Positions 23,626 through 34,813 of a DNA stretch of 64,000 nt are shown here, in pieces. The stretch covers positions 18,539,366-18,603,365 of the forward strand of contig CM037587.1 of assembly GCA_021018995.1 (NCBI GenBank). Direction: 5' to 3'. A program made the translations under genes and the position numbers. The notes beneath the pieces are model-generated. The model was not told where the DNA came from. It searched no databases and saw only the letters and a program-made list of their open reading frames with translations. This DNA comes from Chloranthus sessilifolius. Taxonomy: Eukaryota > Streptophyta > Magnoliopsida > Chloranthales > Chloranthaceae. Position 1 is the stretch's first letter, and every line of letters starts with the position of its first letter.

Positions 23626-23887
23626 ATTTTGATCTAATAGTAGACTCTAGAATTTTGAATTCTTTATTCTTTGGTAGCTGTACTTGTGAATAATTGATAC
23701 TGCTGATTTACATTTGGAATTTTTCTTACAGATCTGGGCCGTAGCAGAGAAGGAGACTGGAATTGCATTGAGAGTCTAGCTACCTCTGTTTGCACTTCTC
23801 TAACCTTCAAAACCTCAGTCTATTTCTCCTTTGAAGATTCCATAAGGAGTTGATTAGGATAGTTGTGATTTTTTTTTCTAGTGTAAT

Positions 23888-25640
23888 GTGCTTGCGAATA
23901 GTTTTCCCTGCTGTTGGTGTGTGTGCATGTTAGGAAGGAGATCTCTCAGTCCTACTTTTGAGCCTGCTAACCCTGAGATTGAAAGGGGTAGAAGACCGAG
24001 AAGGCACAGACACACCACAATTGAGCCCCCTATTGAAATAGAGACAACAGTTATGGGTGAAGAGCAACCTAGAACATTGAAGAAATTGAATGCTCCGGAT
24101 GATTACAATTCTCCATTCAGCATTCAATTCCCAGATGTTTAGGGTAATTATGAGATCAAAACTTCCATCATTCGAATGCTTCCCTCTTTCCATGGGCTTA
24201 GCAAGGAAGACCCTTACAAGCACATTGACCAGTTCTTGGCCCTGTGTACGACATTCTCCATTGCTGGTTTGGGACCAGAAGCCACTAGGTTAAGGCTTTT
24301 TCCTTTCTCCTTAAAGGACAGGGCCATGACCTGGTTATCTACTCTCCCAAACAATAGCATCACTTCCTGGAACGACCTCCAAACAAGATTTTTGTCTAAA
24401 TTTTTCCCAGAGACCAAGACCAGCCAATTGAGGAAGGGCATCCTTTCTTTTGCCCAGTCCCCAACTGAAGATTTTAACCAATACTGGGATAGATTTAAGG
24501 AGATGCTGAAACAATGTCCCCACCACAAGATCCCTGATTGGCAGCTTGTCCAGAGCTTCTACAATGGGATTGATGAGAAGAGCAGAGATATGGTAGATGC
24601 CTCTTGTGGTGGAACATACATGCATAAAACAGCTGATGAGGCATGGGACTTATTTGAGATCATAAGTGAAAATGCTTTCCAGAAGATGTCCTCATCTAGA
24701 ACTGTTCAAGAGCCTTCTCCTAAGCTGGGGGTGGCTGAAACTTATAAAGGAAAGATGTATGAAGTTAGAGGAAACGATAACCTGAGAATACAGATGGCCA
24801 ATCTTACTGAAAGATTTGATAAACTTTTGACTGTGGTGCTGCCCAGAATGGCTGCACAAGTGATGGAGGCATGTCTGATATGCCAATCTACACAGTATAC
24901 AGTGGAAGAATGCCCATCTGCAGGGTAATACCCTGAGTTTGTAATGGAACAGGCTGCTGCTGCCCAATCTTTTGGACAACAATAATCTAGTGGCTATAAT
25001 AAGCAACCATATCAATACCAGCACCAAAATGCTGGTTACCAATGGAGAGACCACCCAAATTTGAGGTGGAGGCAAGACAATTATATGCAGCCACAACAGA
25101 TGTTGGCCTTACCTCAAAGGCCACAGCAGCAGTTTAACCAGGGTTATGCCCAAAGGTCAAATTTCCAACAGCAGTAGCCCCAACAACAAAATCAATTGGT
25201 ATATCCCCCACCTCAGCCCCGAAGTGCTTCTTTTGAGGACCAGGTTTTGGTCCAATTGCAAAGCCTTGGACCCTTAAATCAGACTGTGACTTCTCATAGT
25301 CAAAGCATTAAGAAAATAGAAGAGCAGCTTGGCCAAATAGCCAATGCTCTGGCTAAGAGAGAGGAGGGCAGGCTGCCAAGCCAACCAGTAGCCAACCCAA
25401 AGGGCTAGTATTCCATCTGTGAAGGCTCCTCAAATTTTGAGGGGGCCAATGCCATCACAACCTTAAGGTCTGGCAAGCTGGTAGACAACCAAGTTGGAAA
25501 AGAACAAGGAGATGTCTACCCTAAGAAAATATCAAGTGAAAATGATAAGGACTTTGTTAGCACACAGAGTCAAGAACTGCCTGCTACCCTTCAACAAGGG
25601 AAAAATAAAGAGGTAGAAGGACCTCAAAAGAGATAAAATA
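23888..25640 (+). pseudogene. gag: E2 gag
   Basis: One main frame runs from 23888 to 25408. An N-terminal region with IEPPIEIETT leads into the Retrotrans_gag core (LPSFHGLSKEDPYKHIDQF, DRAMTWLSTLPNNSI) at 24176-24925, then a knuckle (CLICQSTQYTVEEC) and a Gln-rich linker with a helical segment (SQSIKKIEEQLGQIANAL). In-frame stops occur at about 24140, 24926, 24985, 25174 and 25406. The knuckle has Tyr where the zinc-binding His is expected. Expected product is the capsid/nucleocapsid polyprotein, inactive in this copy. Confidence 0.88.
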
Positions 25641-25769
25641 GATAAAAGAAAAAAATAAAAGTTTAGCCATAGGCTTGCAGCTGAGGAACCAGCAGTACCT
25701 CAGCTGCCATTTCCTCAAGCTTTAAGTGGCCCTGCTCCTTTTAATAAGGGTCAGGCACAGATCGAGGAA

Positions 25770-26384
25770 ATGATAGAGACCTTTAAGCAAGTCAAAATAA
25801 ATTTACCCCTGCTTGATGCAATTCGACAGGTCCCAGCCTATGTAAAGTTTCTAAAGGACCTCTGTACTCAGAAAAGGAAGGCCAGAGGCCATTTGTCCAA
25901 AAAGGTCTTTGCAACTGATACAGTTAATTCTGTATTAACTATGACAATACCTGAGAAGTTGTAAGACCCAGGGATACCCACTATTCCCTGTATTATTGGA
26001 GACCACACGATTGGAAGGGCCCTTTTAGACCTTGGAGCCAGTGTTAACTTGCTGCCATCGTTGTATACCAAATAGACTAGGATTGGGGGAGCTGAAGCCC
26101 ACCCTCATTGTTCTATTGATGGCTGATAGGTCTGAGAGGAATCCCATGGGAGTGGTTGAGGATGTCCTAGTGGGGGTAGACAAGTTCTTCAACCCTGCAG
26201 ACTTCCTTGTTTTGGACATGGGTTGTAACAAAAGTACATCTCCGATACCTGTTATCCTGGGCAGACCATTTTTGGCCACTCCCAATGCATGCATTCAATG
26301 CAGGTCTGGAATCATGGAGGTCACTTTCAGACATATGAAAGTTGTACAATAATAGCAAAGTACCCTCACCGATAAGAGGAATGC
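25770..26384 (+). pseudogene. E2 aspartic protease segment
   Basis: A linker (KVKINLPLLDAIRQVPAY-like helix) leads into the protease box ALLDLGASVNL near 26030, then VILGRPFLATPNACIQC near 26250. At least one frameshift lies between the active-site box and the C-terminal part, and a TAA stop precedes it. It is the direct counterpart of 5916-6491 in E1. Confidence 0.85.
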
Positions 26385-28063
26385 TTGGTAGATGTACTAG
26401 AAGAAATTGTTGAAGAAGAACTGTCCACTCTGCTGGAGTGGGGTAACATTATCGCTAATTTAACTGAAGTTTGGAACTTGGTGGAGGAAGGAAGCCTAGC
26501 TTTAATGCCAGAAGACATGCCCCTAGTGAGGTCTTCTGTGGGCTTAGTTCATCATTCCAATTGGAAACCTACATTGTTGCCCCTTTCTCCAACCAACAAT
26601 ACACCAATCCTGCCATCCATACAACAAGCCCCTGATCTAGAACTCAAGAAGTTGCCAGAGATATTAAAATATACTTTCCTCGAGAAAGAAGAGAAACTTC
26701 CTGTAATTATCTCCTCTTCTCTAACCTGTGAGCAAGAGGAGGAATTGTTAACAGTTCTGAGGAAGCACAAGAAAGCAATTGGCTGGACCATTGCGGATCT
26801 GGGAGGGATTGATGCATCAATCTGTATGCATAGGATCCATTTAGAAGAGGGCTCAACACCCTCCAAGGAAATACAAAGGAAATTAAATCCTCACATGCAG
26901 GAGGTGGTCCTGAAAGAAATTATTAAGTTGCTGGATGCTGGGATAATTTACCCCATCTCTGATTCTAAATGGGTGGCACCAATCCAGGTGGTACCCAAGA
27001 AGTCTGGCATCACAGTTATCACAACCGACTCTGGAGAGTTGAGACCAGCCAGGCAGACCACTGGCTGGAGAGTTTGCATCGATTATCGAAAACTCAACTC
27101 CAAGACCAGAAAAGACCACTTCCCTCTCCCTTTTATTGATCAAATTTTGGATAAGTTGGCTGGGAAAGCTTTTTACTGTTTTCTTGATGGGTACTCAGGG
27201 TACAACCAGATCCCTGTGCACCCTTTGGATCAAGAGAAAACTACTTTTACTTATCCTTTTGGCACCTTTGCTTACAGAAGAATGCCTTTTGGACTGTGTA
27301 ATGCCCCAGCCACCTTTCAGAGGTGTATGTATGCCATCTTTTCTGATATGATTGATAAATTCTTAGAAATTTTCATGGATGATTTCTGGGTTTATGGGGA
27401 TAGCTTTGACCAATGTCTACAACACCTCCATCAAGTCTTACAAAGATGTGAAGAGACCAATTTGGTCTTAAGTTGGGAAAAGAGCCACTTCATGGTAACA
27501 CAAGGAATTATGTTGGGCCATGTGGTCTCTAAAGATGGAATTGAGGTAGACAAGGCCAAAGTTGACCTTATTGCAAATTTGCCCCCTCCAAGAACCGTCA
27601 AGCAAATCAGATCCTTCCTTGGGCATGCTGGATTCTACAGGAGGTTTATCAAAGACTTCAGCAAAATTGCTAAACCATTGTGCCACCTGCTCTGCCAAGA
27701 TGTGCCCTTTGATTTTTCTGCTGAATGTCTTGAGGCTTTTGAAAAGTGAAAAATCTGCCTCACCTCTTCTCCTATACTCCAAACACCTGACTATACCTTG
27801 CCCTTCGAGTTGATGTGTGATGGATCTGACTTGGCAATAGGTGCTGTCTTAGGCCAGAGAAAGGATAAGCTGCCTGTGGTCGTTGCATATCTCAGCAAAT
27901 CACTTGCTGAAGCTCAGCTGAACTACACAACCACTGAGAAAGAGCTCGGCAAGTGGTTTTGTCAGGACAAGTTTAGACCTTACCTACTTGGGTCTAAACT
28001 GCCATCTTCAATCGACCACTCAAAGACAGAGTACCTACTATCCAAGAAGGATGCAAGCCCAGA
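26385..28063 (+). pseudogene. pol: E2 reverse transcriptase and RNase H
   Basis: An uninterrupted 454-codon frame (26385-27749) contains the RT palm (GWRVCIDYRKLNSKTRKDHF, GYSGYNQIPVHP) and the catalytic FMDDF box near 27375, with the thumb (VRSFLGH-type block, here IRSFLGHAGFYRRF). A TGA at 27747 interrupts the connection to RNase H (27798-28067; LMCDGSDLAIGAVLGQ, YTTTEKEL). A frame change near 28064 separates RNase H from the integrase. The RT core itself looks intact. Confidence 0.92.
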
Positions 28064-29539
28064 TTGATTAGATGGATACTCCGATTGCAGGAGTTTGACA
28101 TCGAAATCAAAGACAAGAAGGGTATAGAAAATGTGGTGGATGACCACTTGTCCAGAATTATGTTGGAAAAAGGTGATGATGACCTTGCTACAAATGATGT
28201 CTTCTCGGATGAGCAACTATTTTCCATCCACTCTTTAGTCCCCTGGTATGCACATATTGTCAATTATCTAGTTATAGGCAAGATCCCTTCCTATTGGACA
28301 AAAGTCGATAAAGACTTATTTTTCTCACAAGTCAAATTATTTTTCTGGGAAGAACCTTGCTTGTACAAGTATTGTGCAGACCAAATCATTCGGAAATGTG
28401 TCCCCGAAAGTGATGTCCCCAGTATTCTGGCCATGTGCCATGAAAATGCCTGTGGGGGTCACTTTAGTGGGAGAAAAATAGCTGACAAAATGCTGCAGTG
28501 TGGGTTCTATTGGCCTTCTCTTTTCAGAGATGCCAATACACACTGCAAGACCTGTGAAAGATGTCAGAAACTAGGAGGGCTATCTAAACAAAATTCAATG
28601 CCTTTACAGCCCATCCTTGTTGTAGAACTGTTTGATGTGTGGGGTATTATTGATTTTATGGGCCCCTTTCCTCCTTCAAATGGTTTTCATTTCATCTTAG
28701 TGGCAGTGGACTATGTTTCCAAATGGGTAGAAGCCATTGCCACAAGAACTAATGATAATCAGTTGGTCCTCAAGTTCATAAAGCAGAATATCTTCTCCAG
28801 ATTTGGTACCCCTAGAGCCATTATCAGTGATGGGGGGAGCCATTTCTGTAACAGAAATTTCGAGAGCTTGCTCAAGAAATATTTTGTCACCCATAGGATT
28901 GCTACTCCCTACCGCCCACAAAGCAGTGGACAAGTTGAAATTTCAAATAGGGAGATCAAGCATATCCTTGAGAAGACTGTGAGGACTGATAGGAAGGATT
29001 AAGCTGACAAGCTTAATGATGCACTGTGGGCTTATAGGACTACCTATAAGACCCCCATCGGTATGTCCCCTTTCAGACTGATCTATGGCAAGGCCTGTCA
29101 TCTCCCAGTGGAGTTAGAACACAGGGCCTATTGGGCCATCAAACATTTAAATCTAGATCTAAGTTCTGCTGGTCTTCACAGGTCGCTGCAGCTGTCTGAA
29201 TTGGAAGAACTAAGGATGGATGCGTATGCCAATGCCAGGATCTACAAGGAAAGGTCCAAAACTTTCTTTGACAAAGGGCTGTTGAGAAAGAGTTTTATCG
29301 CTGGTGATAAGGTTTGGTTATTTAACTCCAAACTTAAGTTTTCTTCGGGCAAATTGAAATACAGATGGGAAGGTCCTTATATTGTCATGCATGTTTCCCC
29401 ATCTGGTGCTGTGGAAATCAAGGATCCCAAGTCTGGGAGAACCTTGAAAGTGAATGGTCAGAGGTTTAAGCCTTGTTTTGAAAAACCTGCTGACCTTTTG
29501 GACACCATTCACTGTCAAGGGGATCCTTCTTCAAACTGA
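28064..29539 (+). pseudogene. E2 integrase
   Basis: The HHCC module (HENACGGHF ... HCKTCERC) is followed by the DDE core with Asp in IIDFMGPF, Asp in IISDGGSHF and Glu in SGQVEIS, all three kept. A single TAA at about 29000 interrupts the frame shortly after the core, and the C-terminal GPY-type domain ([11 protein letters not shown]) ends at 29539 (GDPSSN). With only one stop this is the least damaged integrase in the window. Confidence 0.92.
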
Positions 29540-29880
29540 TTCCACCGGTGTGTCATTACTGTATCATATGTACTTAGTTTTTGGTTGATTTATCTTGCTT
29601 TCTTTAGTTTCTATTCTCTAGGATTTGCTAGTGGCCTTATCTGAATTTTACCCTATCTGTTTTGAACTTTTGATGCTTGGCTTGATTCATACTGCTTTTG
29701 AATTGATAGCTTCTGTTGAATGCCTAATGTGGAAGATCATTTTTCTTGTCCTTGAGTGTCTAATTGAGTTTACATGTGTCTAAAGACAGTCATAGGAGAG
29801 GGTCATGCCCAGGATTCAATCACAGCAAACATGCAAAAAGGGGCAGAACAGAGAGCACATGCTCTCTGTTTTATTCCTTA
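29540..29880. other. E2 spacer after pol, no gene seen
   Basis: Non-coding text between the integrase stop and the motif array. No recognisable gene or RNA. Confidence 0.6.
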
Positions 29881-30330
29881 CTGTCGCTAGGTCCAAAATG
29901 AAAGTCTGGGAGACTATCACGAGATTCAATAGCTATCGCGAGGTTAAAAAGGAAGCCTGGGAGCATGTTTCTTAGTTTGCATAGCAACATCCAATGCCTA
30001 TCGCGAGTTTCATGTGTGCCTGACAACCTCTCGCGCGGTCCACATCGCGCTCTTCAGTAGTTCTTGCGAGATTATCAGGCTGTCGCGAGGTTCTCAAGGT
30101 AAACTAGGAGACTCTCTCGCAATTCAACAGAAATACTTCATTTCCTATCTCGAGATTCTAAGTCTGTCGCGAGATTCAAAAATGAACCTCAGAGCTTTTC
30201 GCGTAATCTAATAGATACCTAAGAACCACTCGCGTGACTCACATGAATTAATCTCTCTATCGTGCGCTCCAAGGATAACTTGAGAGATTGTCGCGCAATC
30301 CAGATTTAATCCACACCTTCGCTAGGTTCA
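29881..30330. repeat. E2 internal array of CTRTCGCGAGRTTC motifs upstream of ORF3
   Basis: About 16 imperfect units (for example CTATCACGAGATTC, CTGTCGCGAGGTTCTC, CTGTCGCGAGATTC, CTATCTCGAGATTC, TTGTCGCGCAATCC) lie 315-765 bp before the ORF3 ATG. The core TCGCGA is palindromic. The spacing to ORF3 nearly equals that of the different E1 array. Confidence 0.88.
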
Positions 30331-30339
30331 TTTCCAAGC

Positions 30340-30644
30340 CCGCAACCAGATGTTCCAAAGCGCGCTGAGCTTCGTGATAAGTATTTCAACCCCGCGCTTT
30401 GTCCCTTCTTCATTATTTTCATCCTTCTTCCCTCTGCGAAACCCTAGCTTCTGGAGCTCTCCCCTCTCCCCCTCCAGCATCACTCCTACAGCTCATCATT
30501 CACCTCACAATTCTACAGAGTTGTTCCTGACATCACTACCATCCATTGCCCTCTGCTTAGAGATCTTGAGATGCCCTGTGCGTCAAATCAAACCAAACCC
30601 TAGATTTCAGCCCTCGTTTCTCATACTATAGGACTGAGTTAGAT
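30340..30644 (+). promoter_or_regulatory. Gene-like leader before E2 ORF3
   Basis: This is a C/T-rich stretch with AAACCCTAG words and no splice signals I can defend, between the motif array and the ORF3 ATG. It resembles a plant 5' untranslated leader, suggesting that ORF3 has its own promoter. No clear TATA box is seen. Confidence 0.45.
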
Positions 30645-33600
30645 ATGGCTCCAAAATCTGCACAGAAGAGAAAAGGGAAGGACAAGGACCCTGCAGAGAC
30701 CACCCCTAAAAAGGCCAAGACTTCAAAGTCCCTTAAAAAAGGAAAGGAAGTGGTTGAGGAGGCGGCGGTACCATCCACAAAGTTCTCTACTCATCCCAGG
30801 CTCATGGAGTCATTCCATTGGAGCACTAAAAAACCTTTGATGTACCATTTTTGAAAGGCCTCTCCTCGCCTGCAATACAATTTTTGAGCAAAGCGGGCCT
30901 GATGCCATTGATGAGAGGAATTCCAGCATTAGCCTACCCTAGGCTAGTGCAACTGTTTTATCAGCACATCAAGGTCAAGAGGGATAATGATGGATAAGGG
31001 TGCTTGCTGGTAATGATTGACGACATTGGTATGTTAGTGGGCTCTAAGATGATCGCTGAAGTGTTGGGCATCCCAACAGCATTCAATCCCAGCTGTGGAT
31101 ATGGCCCCCCTCTGACTGCATCGATTGATACAATTGCATTGGCCCTAAGTAGAGGATTAAAAGCTACCGAGGACTCAATCAGAAGGAGAGAACTAGAACC
31201 TGAACTACTGCTCATTGACCAAGTCCTATGAAAGAACATATATTGCTCCGGACATTAGCAAGAGAGGAGAACCCCCATTTCAGATGCTGTTTACTCCTAC
31301 CACATGGGCCATGGCTTCCATGCAGCCGGGCTGATTTTTGAGGCTATGAAGGATGTGGTGGAGAAGTTAGGATCCAACAAGAAGCCTCACAGGCTACCCT
31401 ATGCAAGAATCATCACCTTGCTGCTGATCAAGGGGGGCTACAAGATAGGAAGGACTGAGCAGACCACCACCCTTACCCCTACTACCTTTGCCAAGAGGCA
31501 ATGGGGAATCAGCAGGAGCTTGATGGAGGGTCAGAAAAAGAAGAAAGCTGAGGCTGTGCCACCGCAAGCAAGCATGCATCATGTGGTCTACCCTCCTACA
31601 AAGGAGTTGCCCCCAGAGCCTACCACTTCCAGAGCTGCAGCAGCACCTGTTACCCCTGCATCCACCCCCCCCTCTTGCATCCATCTCTCACCCCCCTCTG
31701 TTTCCATTCTCCATGCCCACTCCCCCTTCACCTGTGCTTGGTCCATGGGAGGACTCACTATCCCCTACCTTACCTCAGTACACAGCCACAATTCCCCCCT
31801 TATCTCCACTTAAGCCTACCAGCCCACCACTCATCTCCTACAAAAAATGAAAAACAACTGCGACCATCCCAACCATCTCCCAAACACCACCCTCCATACC
31901 CTCTATCCCCATTGACACACCCCACCTTGATGAAACTCCCACCCCAGCCATATCTACTACATCCCCTCTCCCTGACATTGACTTAACCCTTAACACATCC
32001 ATAGGCTTTTAAGCCTTCATCTCTACATTCCTTGAAACAATGCCTGCATACTACACGCCTCTGCCAGACTCCCCAACTACCTCCTAGCACCACTCCCTAG
32101 AACCCCACTCTTCCCCTCCCTCCACTTTCCATCATGCTCCTTCCTCCCCTTTCCAACCAGTACCCTCTTCTCCCCAAACCCAACCTCCTAGCTTTGACAC
32201 ACTAACCCTCATCCTCCCCCTTATCCAAGACATACAAGCCAAGTTATCCACCAATACCCAAAAACAGGACCAGATGCAAGTTGAACTCACCTCCATCCAA
32301 TCTACCCTACACACCTTAACCACTCCACCCATCCCTCCCCAATCCACTTCACCCCCCCTGGTCCTATCCATTGACAGACAGACACAAACAGACTTCCCTC
32401 CTGATCCTTTACCCCCCCCCCCACCTTCACCATTAACTCTTACCCACCCATTTCCTTTAATCCCTTTCACAATTCCCATTTTCCATCCCCCATCACCCCC
32501 AACTCACGCACCTTTTCCTTTCCCCTATACCCTCCACCCCTCTTATCCTACCCCCCCCACCTTCTCTACCAAATCCACTCAAAGCAGACCCAGGCACCCA
32601 TTCCCCACAACTTGATTTCCTACTATCATCCCCCCTCCTCCCCTCCTGGACCAAGCACAATCTGCTCCTTCCACCTCTTATCTTCCCATTGCCCCAAAAC
32701 ACCATTTTTACTGCCCCCCCTACCTCACCATCCTCCACCATATGGGAGATAATGCATACCTGAGGAAGGATGTCCTGAGAGGCATGGCCAAGCTTCACCA
32801 ATCAATTGAGACCCCCCTGCTGGAGCAGATTGATAAAATGACAGAGGAACACCGACAACAGCTTATGGGCATCTTATTGGGGTGGACAAACATTTTGGAC
32901 TCTTACCAAAAGGCCAAGGCTACAACTACTTATCATCAGATCAATTGAGAATATGAGAAATCAAATGCTGCTACAGCGAATGCCTAGGCGAGAATGCTTG
33001 AAAAATGACTTAACAATGCTCAGGAAATCTAAAAAATCCAAAAGGAGATCCATGAGACTGACGCCCTCAAATTTCAAATCAAGATAGCCTCATTGGAATC
33101 CGCTTTGGTTGCTGCCCATAATGAACCTTACCATCCGACCCCCATCTTTGTTCACGTGCCTGCGCCTGCGCCAACTACTACTCTAGCTCCACCTGCCCAG
33201 TTTGAGGAGGCACCACCTCAGTCCCAGAAAGCCAAAGGAAAAGCTCCTGCTTCACCTCCTACGGAGCAGCCTCCATCTACAGAGCAACCTACCCCTACCA
33301 CGGCCTCTGCTGAACCACCACAGAAGCAAACTTATCCTCAGAGGAGGAAAGTCACTGCCAAAAGGTCTGCTCCCAAAGTTGTCCCTATAAAAATTGACAA
33401 AGAGCCTGCTGCCTAGTCTGAAGAGGCACAGTCCCCTACCAAATCTGAGTCTACTAGAAAAGGAAAGTCATCAGTGGTCCCCACTGAGGAACCCAAAGCT
33501 AAAGGCAAAGGAAAATCCCCTGCCACCCCCCTGCTAAGCGCAAAGGAAAAGCCCCTCAAGAACCCAAGGAACCAAAGGCTCCCAAAGCACCAAAAATGAG

Positions 33601-33751
33601 GGTGAGGGCACCTAAAGCTCCATCTGTAGTGAAAACACCAATCAAAAAGAAAAAGGAGAGGGAGGAAAAGAAGAAACAAGACAGAGCTTCCCTTAAGACA
33701 CAGGCTAAAAAGATGGGCTGGAATTTCCTTACAGATTCTGATTCAGATTAG
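30645..33751 (+). pseudogene. E2 ORF3: 'putative plant transposon protein'-like
   Basis: ORF3 starts at ATG 30645 (MAPKSAQKRKGKDKDPAE), with a very Lys-rich N-terminus that looks like a nuclear localisation signal. A globular block follows (YPRLVQLFYQHIKVKRD, VMIDDIGMLVGSKMIAEVLG, HLPYARIITLLLIKGGY-type text) up to about 31560, then a long Pro/Ser/Thr-rich region, a helical block (RKDVLRGMAKLHQSIETPL) near 32770, and a Lys/Pro/Ala-rich tail ending GWNFLTDSDSD at 33751. Several stops and frameshifts break it. It is homologous to E1 ORF3 (1-1787). Position is that of the Athila env-like ORF, but no membrane segment is seen. Function unknown; a nuclear or DNA-binding role is inference. Confidence 0.75.
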
Positions 33752-34058
33752 ATCCTAGCTTCTAGATTGTATCCTAGGTTTTTCTTCTTGTAATTCCACT
33801 TGTAACTATTTTTATTACACTTTAATAGAAATTCTAGTTTTATCTATTACTCCGTCCTGTGTGTTTCTTTCTAATTGTTTGGTACTTTTGATTTTGTTCT
33901 TTTTGCCATTCATGGGAGATGCATTTTGGGAGGATGTGTATCTTTAAAATAGTAATATGTTTGGAGAACAGATGGAGATGGTGGCTATGTAAAGTTGAGT
34001 AAATACATGCCCCAGGGATTTCCATGGCTTCCTCTTCAAATTGATGTGCCCTGTTTAG

Positions 34059-34125
34059 TGTACCTCGCGAAGTTCCCCAGCTCAACTGCGCGAGACATGT
34101 CCTTAACTCATCACTGATTGCTCTT
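34059..34125. repeat. E2 third cluster of TCGCGA motifs
   Basis: Three units lie together: ACCTCGCGAAGTTCC, ACTGCGCGAGACATG and CTTCGCGAGGATCC, about 270-330 bp upstream of the small ORF at 34394. Confidence 0.75.
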
Positions 34126-34393
34126 CGCGAGGATCCCCGCCCGCTACACTGGCCTCTTTTAATACCGTGCCTATCTTTGGACATTCATTTAATGCTCCTT
34201 CTCTTTTCCAAAGAGCAAGTGTGTGTTTCTTCTTTTCCCACACAGCACGCATTTATTGCCAAGTTTGAAAAGGGGCGCAATTTCAACTCCGCCGATTCAT
34301 GTTCCCTCGTCCCTCTCTTTTTAAGCGGCCATCAGTCCCTTTTCATCTCATCCCTCCTCTTCTAACCATATAAGTCCATACCTCCTCACACAA

Positions 34394-34813
34394 ATGGCGG
34401 ATGACAGCCCCTTCGGCTTCCCAATCAAACTTTTTCCCATCTGGGACGATCCCCCACCGCCCAAGGAGCCGAACCCCTTGCAATTTCTCTTGGATGAATT
34501 TGATGAGGTCCAGTGGATCTTGGCCAAGGAGGAAAAGAAAAACAAAAAAAGAGAGAAGCGAGAGAAAAATAAGAAGAAAAAATGGCACCACCTGCATCTC
34601 CCCCTCCATCTTCCTCAATCCCTCCCCCGGCTACACATTGACCCCCCCCATTTTCTCTTTTCTTTTTTCATCTTTTTGTCATATTTTCTTTTCATTTCAA
34701 TGAAAGTTTCTTTTACTTCTATACTGTTTAGTTTGCATTCTCTGTTTCTCTATCTTCTTCTGTGTTTATTTTTGTCTGACTACTTGGATTCTCCTACTTT
34801 TTATCACCTCTGA
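34394..34813 (+). CDS. Small ORF in E2, unknown function
   Basis: A 139-codon frame (MADDSPFGFPIKLFPIWDDP) follows a C/T-rich leader and a nearby motif cluster. Residues 1-45 are moderately acidic and Pro-rich. Residues 46-65 form a Lys/Glu-charged helix (EEKKNKKREKREKNKKKKW), followed by hydrophobic Phe/Leu-rich text that may be out of frame or non-coding. I recognise no family. It could be a real accessory protein of about 60 residues, or chance. The leader similarity and motif cluster favour a transcribed unit. Confidence 0.35.
   Translation: MADDSPFGFPIKLFPIWDDPPPPKEPNPLQFLLDEFDEVQWILAKEEKKNKKREKREKNKKKKWHHLHLPLHLPQSLPRLHIDPPHFLFSFFIFLSYFLFISMKVSFTSILFSLHSLFLYLLLCLFLSDYLDSPTFYHL

Noticed and set aside
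30433..30440. Telomeric repeat from AAACCCTAG words
   Set aside because: Isolated single words, not tandem; such words are common in plant leaders.
32132..32801. Gly-rich minus-strand frames
   Set aside because: Reverse reading of the Pro-rich region of E2 ORF3.
30645..33751. E2 ORF3 as a retroviral-type envelope gene
   Set aside because: The position fits, but there is no signal peptide, no transmembrane segment and the ends are Lys-rich.
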